The translations under genes were made by a program, and so were the position numbers. The notes beneath the pieces were generated by a model. It did no database searches. It was not told the DNA's origin and was given only the letters and a program-made list of their open reading frames with translations. Below are positions 1 through 8,337 of a stretch of DNA of 64,000 nt, one piece after another. The stretch spans positions 1 to 64,000 of the forward strand of contig CAWIGB010000038.1 in the NCBI GenBank assembly GCA_963835375.1, given 5' to 3'. How positions within the stretch are numbered: position 1 is the first letter of the stretch; each line of letters opens with the position of its first letter. This DNA comes from Salinisphaera sp963835375 (GTDB lineage: Bacteria; Pseudomonadota; Gammaproteobacteria; Nevskiales; Salinisphaeraceae).

Positions 1-385
1 GCGAATGGATACGGAATATCGCCGTGCCGATCGAATTGAACATGCCCACCAGCGTGCCCGAGGCCAGCGCGGCGGCGATGGCGACCGGCGTGCTGGTGCC
101 GTGGCTCATCAGGGTTGCCATCAGGATCGCCGAGAAGGTCAGATTCCACGGCACCGACAGATCAATCTGGCCGGTGATGATGACGAGTGTCTGACCGACC
201 GCGATCACGCCGATAAAGGCGCCGATCTGCAGCAGATTGCGGATGTTGTCCCAGGAGGCATAGTGCGGATTGATCGCCGCAGCGAGCGCGAACAGCACGA
301 CCAGCAGGATATAGGAGATGGTCACGCCCTGGAGCAGCCAGGACGGCAGGGCAAAAGCGCGTTTGGATTCGGATACGTTGTTCAT
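1..385 (-). CDS. Sugar ABC transporter permease, RbsC-like (3' end outside window)
   Basis: An inner-membrane permease of the ribose/sugar-acid ABC family. The reading frame opens at ATG 385 (MNNVSESKRAFALPSW) and stays open to the left edge, giving about 128 residues. The first membrane segment lies near residues 22-40. The GQIDLSV motif that follows, near residue 75, is the family's conserved cytoplasmic-loop region. It is the last gene of a cluster with a second permease 7 bp upstream, an ATPase and a binding protein, so two different permeases probably form a heterodimer. The C-terminal portion is not visible, and the substrate can only be guessed from the neighbouring sugar-acid enzymes. 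Confidence 0.85.
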   Translation of the reverse strand, partial: MNNVSESKRAFALPSWLLQGVTISYILLVVLFALAAAINPHYASWDNIRNLLQIGAFIGVIAVGQTLVIITGQIDLSVPWNLTFSAILMATLMSHGTSTPVAIAAALASGTLVGMFNSIGTAIFRIHS

Positions 386-392
386 ACCGGAC

Positions 393-1352
393 CTAGTTGG
401 ACATCACGTTGAGCCAGTGCCGCGTGCGCAGCCGCCAGACATTGGCCGCGGCCAGCACGATCACGAGAACCGCGCCTTGAAGCAGGTTCTGATAGAAGGG
501 CGATACGCCACTGGCGAACAGCACGCTGATCAGCAGCGACAGAAAATAGGCGCCGCAGATCGGACCGAGCGCGACCCCGCGGCCGCCGCCAAGCACCGCG
601 CCGCCGAACACCACGGCGGCCACCGAGTTCAGCGTATAGCTGGTGCCGATGGTCGGATCGCCGGAGGTGGTCTGGGCGGTCAGGAAGATGCCGGCACAGG
701 CAGCGAAGAAGCCGCCCGCGGTATAGGCCCAGAGCTCGGTTCGGGCGACCGAGATGCCGGATACGCGTGCGCCGTTGCGGTTGTCGCCGACCGCCTTGAT
801 TGCCCGGCCGAGCCGTGAGCGCATCAGCGGCACCCAGGCGACCCAGACCACCGCGAGCAGAAAGATCAGCCCGTACGGTAGATATCCCCAGGAACCGGTC
901 AGCGCATTGGCGAACCCGCTGGGCACCGTCCCGCCCGGCTGCGGACGGACCACCAGTCCGATCCCCGTGTAGATATAGAGCGTGGCCAGGGTGACGATGA
1001 TCGGCTGAATGCGCCCATAGGCCACGATCAGCCCGTTGAGGAACCCGGCCAGGGTGCCGGCGAACAGCGTGCCGATAATGACCAGAGTGGCGATTGCCGG
1101 ATGCGTGCCCATGTACGTGGCCGCGATCGCATTGGTCAGCCCCACCATCGCGCCGACCGAGAGATCCACGCCGCCGGTGAGAACCACCACCAGCTGGGCC
1201 AGGGCGGCCAGTGCGAGCGTGGTGCCCTGGTTGGCCGACATGGTCACGCCGAACGGCGAGAGAATCATGGGCTGGATATAGGCGAACAGAATGGCCAGCA
1301 GCACGAGGCCGATGACGGCGGTCAGGGAACTGTAATAGCGTTCGATGATCAC
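393..1352 (-). CDS. Sugar ABC transporter permease, RbsC-like
   Basis: A 319-residue integral membrane permease of the BPD_transp_2 family. It contains about nine hydrophobic segments and the conserved VVLTGGVDLSVGAMVG stretch near residues 56-72, equivalent to the GxxDLSVG motif of RbsC. The length is typical. Its start codon overlaps the stop of the upstream ATPase by 4 bp (ATGA), which indicates translational coupling. It presumably pairs with the second permease immediately downstream. The family assignment is secure; the substrate is not known from sequence. Confidence 0.9.
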   Translation of the reverse strand: MIIERYYSSLTAVIGLVLLAILFAYIQPMILSPFGVTMSANQGTTLALAALAQLVVVLTGGVDLSVGAMVGLTNAIAATYMGTHPAIATLVIIGTLFAGTLAGFLNGLIVAYGRIQPIIVTLATLYIYTGIGLVVRPQPGGTVPSGFANALTGSWGYLPYGLIFLLAVVWVAWVPLMRSRLGRAIKAVGDNRNGARVSGISVARTELWAYTAGGFFAACAGIFLTAQTTSGDPTIGTSYTLNSVAAVVFGGAVLGGGRGVALGPICGAYFLSLLISVLFASGVSPFYQNLLQGAVLVIVLAAANVWRLRTRHWLNVMSN

Positions 1353-2947
1353 GAGGCGGCTCCGATATTGCCATTGGCGGCGGGCTCGGCGTCGGCGCCG
1401 GCGCGCTCGCGTACGCCCAGCGAGGCGGCGAGGATCTCGTTTTCGGTGATGTCCTCGCCCTCCAGGGTTTCGGCGATGCGGCGGTCATTCATGACCAGCA
1501 CGCGGTGACAGACGCCGACCAGTTCAGACAGCTCGGTGCTGTAGAGCAGCACTGCCTTGCCGGCCCGCGCCAGTTCGCCGATCAGCTCGTAGAAGGCGCG
1601 CTTGGTGCCGACATCCACGCCGCGCGTCGGGTCGTAGAACAGGAAGATATCGCCGCCGGTTTCCAGCCATTTGGCGATCACCACCTTCTGCTGGTTACCG
1701 CCGGACAGCGCGGCCACCGGAGTTTCCATGCTGGCGGCCTTGATCTCCATGCGCTTCATGCCTTCCTCGGCGGTACGGCGTTCGCGCGCGCGATCGATCA
1801 GGCCGCCACGACTCAGCCCCTTCAGGCTGGCGAGCGCGATGTTCTCGCGCAGCGACTGCGGCTGCAGCAGGCCCTGGGTCTTGCGGTCTTCCGGGATCAG
1901 CGCGAATCCGGCCCGGATCGCCTTCCAGGGCGACCCCAGATTCACCGCTTTGCCGGATACCCGAACCTCGCCGGACAGGCGACGCACCATGCCGAACAGC
2001 GCCAGCAGCAGGTCGCCCTGGCCCTGGCCCTCGAGGCCGGCGACCCCGAGCACCTCGCCGCGGCGCAGCTGAAAACTGATGTCGTGGAGCAGCTCGCCGG
2101 CGCCCAGATTCTTGACGTCAACCAGGACATCGTTATTGTCGGGGCGTGGCGCTCGCTCGGGGAACGACTGCTCGATACGTTCGCCGAGCATCAGTTCCAC
2201 CAGATAGCTTTCATCCATGTCGGCAGCGTCGACCGTCCCGACGTTGGTGCCGTTACGGAACACCGTCAGCCGATCGGCGATCTCGCGCACTTCGGCCATC
2301 CGGTGTGAGATGAAGATGATGGCCGTGCCGCGCTCGCGCAGTCGGCCCAGCAGATCGAACAAGCGGCGGACTTCTTCCTGGCCGAGCGCCGAGGTGCCTT
2401 CGTCGACGATCAGCGTTTTCGGATCGTGCGAGAGCGCCTTGGCGATCTCCACGAGTTGCTGATCGGCCAGCGTGAGCCGCCCGGTCAGCGTATTGGGTTT
2501 GATGTGATTGATGCCGATCTGTTCGAACAGATCGGTTACACGGCGGCGCAGTTCGCGCCCGCGGATCTGGCCGAGCGGCCCGGTCGGCTCGTGCGCGAGC
2601 ATGATGTTTTCGGCCACGGTCAGATGCGGCGCGAGCGACAGCTCCTGGAACACGGCAGCCACGCCGAGTTCGGCGGCCCGGATCGGATTGTCGAGCTGCA
2701 CCGGTTTGCCGGCCAGACGAATCGTGCCCGCGTCGGGCGGCTGGACGCCGCAGAGAATCTTGACCAGGGTGCTCTTGCCGGCGCCGTTGGCGCCGAGTAG
2801 AACGTGGACCTCGCCGCGCCGACAGCTGAAGTCCGCGTCGTCGAGGGCGATGGTGCCGGCGAAGTGTTTGGCGATGCCGCTCGCTTCGAGGGCCGGCGCA
2901 TCGTTCGACGCACCGGTTTCGGATGAATCGGCCATGGGGGCGCTCAC
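1349..2947 (-). CDS. Sugar ABC transporter ATP-binding protein, two fused nucleotide-binding domains (RbsA/MglA type)
   Basis: A 532-residue ATPase that powers the sugar transporter. Domain 1 has Walker A GANGAGKST near residue 53, a divergent signature LTLADQQLVEIAKAL and a Walker B reading VDEGTSALG. Domain 2 has a degenerate Walker A (GLEGQGQGD), a good signature LSGGNQQKVVIAKWL and an altered Walker B reading FYDPTRGVDVG, in which the usual DE is replaced by YD. Tandem domains with an impaired second site are normal for this family, although the exact substitutions mark a subfamily. Two start codons are possible, 2947 (MSAPMADS) and 2935; neither has an obvious ribosome-binding site. Confidence 0.92.
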   Translation of the reverse strand: MSAPMADSSETGASNDAPALEASGIAKHFAGTIALDDADFSCRRGEVHVLLGANGAGKSTLVKILCGVQPPDAGTIRLAGKPVQLDNPIRAAELGVAAVFQELSLAPHLTVAENIMLAHEPTGPLGQIRGRELRRRVTDLFEQIGINHIKPNTLTGRLTLADQQLVEIAKALSHDPKTLIVDEGTSALGQEEVRRLFDLLGRLRERGTAIIFISHRMAEVREIADRLTVFRNGTNVGTVDAADMDESYLVELMLGERIEQSFPERAPRPDNNDVLVDVKNLGAGELLHDISFQLRRGEVLGVAGLEGQGQGDLLLALFGMVRRLSGEVRVSGKAVNLGSPWKAIRAGFALIPEDRKTQGLLQPQSLRENIALASLKGLSRGGLIDRARERRTAEEGMKRMEIKAASMETPVAALSGGNQQKVVIAKWLETGGDIFLFYDPTRGVDVGTKRAFYELIGELARAGKAVLLYSTELSELVGVCHRVLVMNDRRIAETLEGEDITENEILAASLGVRERAGADAEPAANGNIGAAS

Positions 2948-3017
2948 AGTCGGTTACACAAAAAGCCTCCAAGGGCGGGACCCGAGTGTCCCGCCCGCAA
3001 TGCAGGCCATCGCCTGA

Positions 3018-4112
3018 TCAGTTGATGCCTTGATAGACCTGCTTGGCGTCGAAGTGCAGGCCGCAGTCCGGCACGCTCACCCCGTCGAAGAAGCTGTCCG
3101 GCACCCCGCTGAAGTAGTTCTTGCCTTTCTCGAGGTTGTCGTTGGTCACGATATTCAGCGGCGACTGGATCGACTGCGGCACTTTCTCGCCCTGCAGTAC
3201 GCTGAGCGCGACCTTCATGGACAGCGCAACCAGACCGGCCGACTGGCCGATCGACATCATCGGGAAGCCGTCCTTGGCGGCCGCGACGCGGAAGCCGTTC
3301 TCGGCTTCGCCGGCGATCGGCGGCATTTTCAGGCCGTGCTGCTTGAAGGCATTCACCACGCCGCTGTCGCCACCTTCACTCCAGACGGCGTCGAACTTGG
3401 CGCCCGAAGCAATGGCGTTGGCCGTGACCTTCTGGGCGGTGCCGTTGTCCCAGTTGCCGTAGACCTCGGTGGTCTTGATGCCGGAGTGCTTGTCGAACAC
3501 CGATTTGCCGCCCTTGTAGCGTTGCTGGTCGACGAAGGTGCCAGCCACGCCGCGAACCACAAGGACATGGCCTTTGCCGCCGGTGTGCTTGATCACGAAA
3601 TCGGCCCAGCGCTTGCCCATGTCGAACTGGTCCTGGTTGATTGTGATCGCCTTGTCGGTGGTCACCACGTTGTCAAAGGACACCACCAGCACGCCGGCGT
3701 TTGCGGCCTTCTCGATGGTCGAATTCAACCCGGTCGGGCTGGCCGCATCGAGCACGATGGCGTCCACGCCGGACAGGATCATCTGGTTGATCTGCGCGAT
3801 CTGGGCGTTGACGTCGTTGCCGGCGCTGGAGATCTTGAAGTCCTTGATCAGCTTCTTGACCTCGGGACGATCAGCATACATCTTCGCGATCGTTGCCATT
3901 TCGGCGCGCCATTCGTTGCCGATGTACGAATTACTGAGCGCGATCCGATACGGGGGCTTCTTGGTATGAGGCCAGGAAAATGTCTGGGTGCTGCTGCTCC
4001 AGGCTTTGTAGCAGCTCGAGTTGTCTGCCCAGGCCAGCGACGGAAGCGACCCCATGAGCATGGCCGAACCAAGGCCGCCCGCGGCCTGTTTAAGAAGATC
4101 CCTACGTTTCAT
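3018..4112 (-). CDS. Periplasmic sugar-binding protein of ABC transporter (Peripla_BP_4)
   Basis: A 364-residue solute-binding protein, the first gene of the transporter operon. The N-terminus MKRRDLLKQAAGG carries a KRRDLLK sequence compatible with Tat export, then a hydrophobic stretch and a likely cleavage after LAWA. The mature part has the RbsB-like fold signature, with IALSNSYIGNEWR at its start and an internal GVDAIVLDAASPTGLN. A GAGGAG ribosome-binding site lies just upstream of the ATG. The ATPase gene begins 70 bp downstream. A GGTATA-type operator lies 80 bp upstream. The ligand is probably a sugar or sugar acid, inferred only from the neighbouring catabolic enzymes. Confidence 0.88.
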   Translation of the reverse strand: MKRRDLLKQAAGGLGSAMLMGSLPSLAWADNSSCYKAWSSSTQTFSWPHTKKPPYRIALSNSYIGNEWRAEMATIAKMYADRPEVKKLIKDFKISSAGNDVNAQIAQINQMILSGVDAIVLDAASPTGLNSTIEKAANAGVLVVSFDNVVTTDKAITINQDQFDMGKRWADFVIKHTGGKGHVLVVRGVAGTFVDQQRYKGGKSVFDKHSGIKTTEVYGNWDNGTAQKVTANAIASGAKFDAVWSEGGDSGVVNAFKQHGLKMPPIAGEAENGFRVAAAKDGFPMMSIGQSAGLVALSMKVALSVLQGEKVPQSIQSPLNIVTNDNLEKGKNYFSGVPDSFFDGVSVPDCGLHFDAKQVYQGIN

Positions 4113-4192
4113 GAGTCGCTCCTCTAGATGTTGCCGAGTCTTTTTTCTAATCCATCACTGGCGTAGTGGCGCACAGGCTTGAAGAGATCCTG

Positions 4193-4207
4193 TCAACCTT
4201 TTATACC
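4193..4207 (-). promoter_or_regulatory. Candidate NanR-type operator upstream of the sugar transporter operon
   Basis: On the minus strand this reads GGTATA-AAA-GGTTGA, a direct repeat of GGTATA with a 3-bp spacer and two mismatches in the second copy. E. coli NanR binds GGTATA direct repeats, and the adjacent regulator gene is NanR-like. The second repeat overlaps a TTGACA sequence, so binding could block a promoter. The site lies in the 395-bp region between the binding-protein gene and the regulator gene, which otherwise holds only divergent promoters; a TAGAAT at 4442-4447 is a possible -10 for the regulator. Confidence 0.55.
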
Positions 4208-4507
4208 AGTTCGAATAGATTTATCAGCGCGACTGAATATGCGCAACATACGCTTTCGTCGAAGATCGGCCCGTGGCGGAAGAACAGGCGCTTGACGGAG
4301 CCGGCCTGCGGCGACTGATCGGGCGTGGCCGCCTTGGTCCGGCGGTGCATGCGCGGATTACAGGGCAGACATGCCCTCGTCCATGGCAGGCTGATGGACG
4401 AGCGCCGGCCTCGACCGGGTCGCACGCAGCGGCGGGGCGATTAGAATAGCCGGCTGAACATACACACAGTGCAGCGCCGGCCGTCCGGTGCTGCTGATCG
4501 GAACGCC

Positions 4508-5221
4508 ATGGCTCGCTACCAAATCGAACGTACCAAACTATCCGATCAGGTCACCCGCCAACTCGAACACGATATCGTCTCCGAGTATTTCAAACCGGGC
4601 GATCGTCTGCCGTCGGAGCGGGCGCTCATGGAACAGTTCGGCGTGGGGCGGCCGACGATTCGCGAGGCGCTGTTCTCGCTCGAGAAGATGGGGCTGGTCG
4701 CCCTGGCCAGTGGGTCGCGTGCGCAGGTGATCCGGCCGACACCGGCTGTGGTGTTGGATGGCCTGTCCGGGGTGATGGGCCATCTGTTGTCGAACGTCGA
4801 TGGCCAGCACCATTTTCAGGAGGCGCGGGCCCTGTTCGAGGCGGCCATGGCTCGCCACGCCGCGGTACACGCAAGCCCTGACGATATCGAAGCGCTACGC
4901 ACCGCTTTGTCAGCCAACGCCGAGACGCTTGGCGACGAGGCCGAATTCAAACGAACCGATGTCGCATTTCACCGCGTGCTGGCCACGATTTCGAACAATC
5001 CGGTCTATACGGCGGTTCACGACGCCATGGCTCAATGGCTGGATGATCGGCGGGCCGTGGCCCTCGAACAGCCCGGCCAGGACCGGATCGCGCTGAACGC
5101 CCATGCCAGGATCGTCGACGCGATCGCGCTCGGCGACCCCGAAGCCGCCGATCGAGCGATGCGCGCGCATCTCGACCAGCACTACGGCGCTTACCGGCGC
5201 ATGCGCTCCGGTAGCGAATAG
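4508..5221 (+). CDS. GntR-family (FadR subfamily) transcriptional regulator, NanR-like
   Basis: A DNA-binding regulator of 237 residues if started at ATG 4508 (MARYQIERTKLSDQV); an upstream start at 4469 would add 13 residues. The winged helix-turn-helix is at residues 10-75, with PSERALMEQFGVGRPTIREAL. The C-terminal FCD ligand-binding domain carries FKRTDVAFHRVLATISNNP, with metal/ligand-binding His and Asp positions typical of the family. Several stretches resemble E. coli NanR, notably LPSERALMEQFGVGRPTIREAL and the TDVAFHRVLATI region. It is transcribed divergently from the transporter and convergently toward the dehydratase gene. It probably senses a sugar acid or catabolite and represses the flanking genes; a sialic-acid ligand is unlikely, since no nan catabolic genes are present. 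Confidence 0.85.
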   Translation: MARYQIERTKLSDQVTRQLEHDIVSEYFKPGDRLPSERALMEQFGVGRPTIREALFSLEKMGLVALASGSRAQVIRPTPAVVLDGLSGVMGHLLSNVDGQHHFQEARALFEAAMARHAAVHASPDDIEALRTALSANAETLGDEAEFKRTDVAFHRVLATISNNPVYTAVHDAMAQWLDDRRAVALEQPGQDRIALNAHARIVDAIALGDPEAADRAMRAHLDQHYGAYRRMRSGSE

Positions 5222-5295
5222 CGTTTGGCACGGGTGGGTAGTCGCCCGGAAAGCACGGGCGTACGTCGACGACACGGCTTCGGAAAACAGCGCCC

Positions 5296-6831
5296 CTACA
5301 TGGTCGCACCCAGCTGCCAGGGCACGAATTCGTTGTCGCCGTAGCCGAATTCCTCGCTCTTGCTGGGCTCGCCTGAGGCCACTTCGAGCATGCGCGCAAA
5401 GATGCGCTCGCCGCACTCGGCCAGGGTTTCCTCGCCGGTGACGAGGGTGCCGCAGTTGATGTCCATGTCCTCGGTCTGGCGTTCGTAGAGCGTGGAGTTG
5501 GTGGCGAGCTTGATCGAAGGCGAGGGCTTGGCGCCGAAGGCCGAGCCGCGCCCGGTCGTGAAGCAGACCAGGTTCGCGCCGCCGGCTATCTGACCGGTGG
5601 CGGCCACCGGATCGTAACCGGGGGTGTCCATGTAGACGAAGCCCCTGGCGGTGACGCGTTCGGCGTACTTGTAGACATCCACCAGGTTCGTGGTGCCGCC
5701 CTTGGCGACCGCGCCCAGCGATTTCTCGAGAATGGTGGTGATGCCGCCGGCCTTGTTCCCAGGCGAAGGATTGTTGTTCATCTCCGCGCCTTCGCGGCGA
5801 GTATAGGCCTCCCACCAGCGGATCCGCTCGAGCAGTTTCTCGGCCACCTCGGGGGAGGTCGCACGGCGGGTGAGCAGGTGTTCGGCGCCGTAGATCTCGG
5901 GCGTTTCCGACAGGATGGCCGTGCCGCCGTGTTCGACCAGCCGGTCGACGGCATAGCCCAGCGCCGGATTGGCCGTGATCCCGGAATAGCTGTCCGATCC
6001 GCCGCACTGCAACGCCACGCACAACTCGGAGGCCGGAATCGGTTCGCGCTCGGCCTGATTGATTTCGGGCAGCAGCTCGCGGATCAGTACGGTGGCGCGC
6101 TCGATGGTCTGGCGGGTGCCGCCGGTCGCCTGGATCGTCATCGAGCGCACCGGCTTGATCGCGCGCAGTCCTTCGATGCGTTGCAGCCCGCCGACCTGCA
6201 TCACTTCGCAACCGAGGCCGAGAAACAGCACGGCCGCCACATTGGGATGATCGGCATAACCTTGCAGCGTGCGCTTGAGCGTCTCGAAGCCTTCGCCCGA
6301 ATCGGCCAGGCCGCAGCCGCCCTGGTGGGTGAGCGCGATCACGCCGTCGACGTTGGGATAGCCGTCCAGTTCGCCGGAAAAGCGAAATCGATCGGCGATA
6401 TGCCGCGCGGCCGTGGCCGAGCAGTTCACGCTGGAGACGATCGCCACATAATTGCGCGTACCGGCACGACCGTCGGCGCGTCGGTAACCGGCGAAGGTGG
6501 CCGGCTGATCGACGAAGCGGGTAGGCCGCGCATCCTCACAGAACGCGTAGTCGGGACTGATATCGCCCATGGCGAGGTTGTGCATGTGCACGTGCTCGCC
6601 CGGTTCGATCGCTGCGGCGGCAAAACCGATGATCTGGCCGTAGCGCAGCACCGGATCGCCCGCGGCAATCGCGCGTGTGGCGATCTTGTGGCCGGCGGCG
6701 ATGTTGGAAGTTACCGTGAGCGTCGGGGCTTCCAGTGTTTCGCCCCCCTTGATCGCATGCCGCGCAATGATGACGTTGTCATCGGCATGCAGCCGGATTG
6801 TCGGGCCATCGCTGGCGATCGATGTGGACAT
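5296..6831 (-). CDS. UxaA-family sugar-acid dehydratase (altronate/galactarate dehydratase type)
   Basis: A 511-residue hydrolyase expected to dehydrate an aldonic or aldaric acid to a 2-keto-3-deoxy acid. The N-terminal SAF domain occupies about residues 10-95 (RLHADDNVIIA, GEHVHMHNLA). The catalytic UxaA domain follows, with YRRADGRAGTRNYVAI, LGLGCEVMQVGG, ALQCGGSDSYSGITANPA and NNNPSPGNKAGGITT, all hallmarks of altronate and galactarate dehydratases. Length is between those of UxaA and GarD. An AGGAGA ribosome-binding site precedes ATG 6831. It is divergent from the LDH2-family gene, with a shared operator between them. The exact substrate cannot be chosen between altronate, galactarate and relatives. 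Confidence 0.85.
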   Translation of the reverse strand: MSTSIASDGPTIRLHADDNVIIARHAIKGGETLEAPTLTVTSNIAAGHKIATRAIAAGDPVLRYGQIIGFAAAAIEPGEHVHMHNLAMGDISPDYAFCEDARPTRFVDQPATFAGYRRADGRAGTRNYVAIVSSVNCSATAARHIADRFRFSGELDGYPNVDGVIALTHQGGCGLADSGEGFETLKRTLQGYADHPNVAAVLFLGLGCEVMQVGGLQRIEGLRAIKPVRSMTIQATGGTRQTIERATVLIRELLPEINQAEREPIPASELCVALQCGGSDSYSGITANPALGYAVDRLVEHGGTAILSETPEIYGAEHLLTRRATSPEVAEKLLERIRWWEAYTRREGAEMNNNPSPGNKAGGITTILEKSLGAVAKGGTTNLVDVYKYAERVTARGFVYMDTPGYDPVAATGQIAGGANLVCFTTGRGSAFGAKPSPSIKLATNSTLYERQTEDMDINCGTLVTGEETLAECGERIFARMLEVASGEPSKSEEFGYGDNEFVPWQLGATM

Positions 6832-6895
6832 GGCGGGAATTCTCCTCGGTCGTCATTCCGGCTCGCGGATCCCGCAAGCCCATCTAGAACTTAGG

Positions 6896-6910
6896 TATAG
6901 CTGTTATACC
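6896..6910 (-). promoter_or_regulatory. Candidate NanR-type operator between the dehydratase and dehydrogenase genes
   Basis: The minus strand reads GGTATA-ACA-GCTATA, a GGTATA direct repeat with one mismatch and the same 3-bp spacing as the site near 4200. The wider minus-strand segment TTGGTATAACAGCTATACC (6894-6912) closely matches the first two repeats of the E. coli nan operator. The same DNA also forms a perfect inverted repeat, GGTATA-N5-TATACC (6894-6910). It lies between two divergent genes and could control both. Confidence 0.6.
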
Positions 6911-6966
6911 AACCTGCGTCGAAAAGCGCTATGTTCGAGGCCGCACTCGATCAACGCAGATTCTCG

Positions 6967-8040
6967 ATGTCAAACGAAACCGTTCCGACCGCTACAACGG
7001 TCGCTGCCGAGGCGCTGCGGCAATGGGCCGCTGCGGCCTTGCAAGGTCGATCGGTTGGCAAGCGCGACGCCGAACTGGTGGCGCGCTGCCTGGTTCAAAC
7101 CAGTCTCTGGGGTATCGATACCCACGGTATTGCACGATTGCCGCATTATCTCCAGCGCCTCGGCCGGGGTTCCATTGAGGCGCGACCGGAACTCAAGCTC
7201 GAGCGCACCGGGCCGGCCACGGCTTCGGTCGACGGCGGCCACGGCCTGGGCATGGTGGTCTGTGATTTCGCGATGGACCAGGCGATCCAGTGCGCCGAGG
7301 AAGCCGGCGCCGGTATCGTGGGGTGTTATCACTCCAGTCATTGCGGCGCGATCGGCCTGTATGGGCGCCAGGCCGCCGCGCGCGGCATGATCGGCATAGC
7401 GTTCACGCATTCGGATGCCTTTGTGGCCCCGCATAACGGCCGCCGGGCGTTTCTCGGTACCAATCCGATCTGTATTGCCGTGCCCAGCGCAGAAGGCCAG
7501 CCTGTCTGTCTCGATACGGCGACCAGCACCATTCCCTTCAACCGCGTGATGAACGCGCGCCGCGAGGGGGATACGCTGCCGCCCGACGTGGCGATCGACG
7601 CCGACGGCGAGATGACCACCAACGCGGATGCCGCTTCAGCGCTACTGCCGTTCGCCGAACACAAGGGCTATGCGCTCGGCTTCATGATCGACGTCTTGTG
7701 CGGGCTGCTCAATGGCATGGCCTTCGGTCCGCATATCACGGCCATGTACGACGACCTCGATGCACGCCGCAATCTCGGTTCATTGATGATCGCCATCGAC
7801 CCGCGCCGATTTTTCGGCGGCGACACGTTGACCGCTGAAGTGGCGCGGATGGCCGCCGAAGCCCGTGCCATGCCAGCCCGCCCGGGCACCGAGGTCATGG
7901 CGCCGGGCGACCCGGAATATCGCACCGAGCGGGCGCGGCTGCGTGCCGGCATTCCGATCGAGCCCGGCCTTGCCGCGGAAATTCGGGACTGGTCCGCGCA
8001 GCTCGGAATCGAGCCGCCTTCGATGCCGTCCACGAATTGA
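6967..8040 (+). CDS. LDH2/malate dehydrogenase-family NAD(P)-dependent oxidoreductase
   Basis: An Ldh_2-family oxidoreductase acting on a 2-hydroxy acid, 357 residues from ATG 6967; a start at 6931 would add 12. Neither start has a convincing ribosome-binding site. Family landmarks are WGIDTHGIARLPHYLQR, the SSHCGAIGLYG loop, FLGTNPICIAVPS and HKGYALGFMIDVLCGLL. Relatives include malate, ureidoglycolate, 2,3-diketo-L-gulonate and sulfolactate dehydrogenases. Its divergent pairing with a sugar-acid dehydratase, and the shared operator, suggest it acts in the same sugar-acid pathway. The precise substrate is not determined. Confidence 0.85.
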   Translation: MSNETVPTATTVAAEALRQWAAAALQGRSVGKRDAELVARCLVQTSLWGIDTHGIARLPHYLQRLGRGSIEARPELKLERTGPATASVDGGHGLGMVVCDFAMDQAIQCAEEAGAGIVGCYHSSHCGAIGLYGRQAAARGMIGIAFTHSDAFVAPHNGRRAFLGTNPICIAVPSAEGQPVCLDTATSTIPFNRVMNARREGDTLPPDVAIDADGEMTTNADAASALLPFAEHKGYALGFMIDVLCGLLNGMAFGPHITAMYDDLDARRNLGSLMIAIDPRRFFGGDTLTAEVARMAAEARAMPARPGTEVMAPGDPEYRTERARLRAGIPIEPGLAAEIRDWSAQLGIEPPSMPSTN

Positions 8041-8140
8041 GCGGCAATCGCGCGCTGGCCGCGTCGGCGGTGCTGCTGCCGTGCAACATGAGGTCGGCGG
8101 TATACAGAACTGCGCGTCGAAATACCGGCGGCATCCCGGG

Positions 8141-8275
8141 GTGGCTGTGACCGGCTTCGTCGTCGAGGCCAGCGGCTCGGTCCTCGCGGCGCTGCGGGTC
8201 GCGGGCGCCGCGGCCCTGGGCGGGGCGCTGATCTATATCTTCGGCCTCGGCCCGGTGGAGGTGATCGTGGCCTGA
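8141..8275 (+). CDS. Possible small membrane protein (weak)
   Basis: The 297 bp between the dehydrogenase and livF contain one short open frame starting with GTG at 8141 or 8147, giving 42-44 residues. It holds a single hydrophobic segment (ALRVAGAAALGGALIYIFG). No ribosome-binding site was seen and no family is recognised. In high-GC DNA such a frame can occur by chance. Confidence 0.15.
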   Translation: MAVTGFVVEASGSVLAALRVAGAAALGGALIYIFGLGPVEVIVA

Positions 8276-8337
8276 TCGCGCAACCCGACGCGCGCACGGC
8301 ACCCGGTGCCGTGCGCAGGCGTCCGAGCTTAGGGCGA

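Noticed and set aside
4508..5221. Calling the GntR regulator NanR and the locus a sialic-acid operon
   Set aside because: The protein and operator resemble NanR, but no sialic-acid lyase, kinase or epimerase genes are present and the neighbours are sugar-acid enzymes.
5296..8040. Assignment as a sulfolactate degradation locus (SuyAB with an LDH2-family sulfolactate dehydrogenase)
   Set aside because: The dehydratase is a single fused UxaA/GarD-length protein and the transporter is a sugar type; nothing specific to sulfonates was seen.
8100..8330. Possible second small gene between the LDH2-family gene and livF
   Set aside because: Only one weak single-helix frame exists, without a ribosome-binding site; it is listed at low confidence rather than claimed as a gene.
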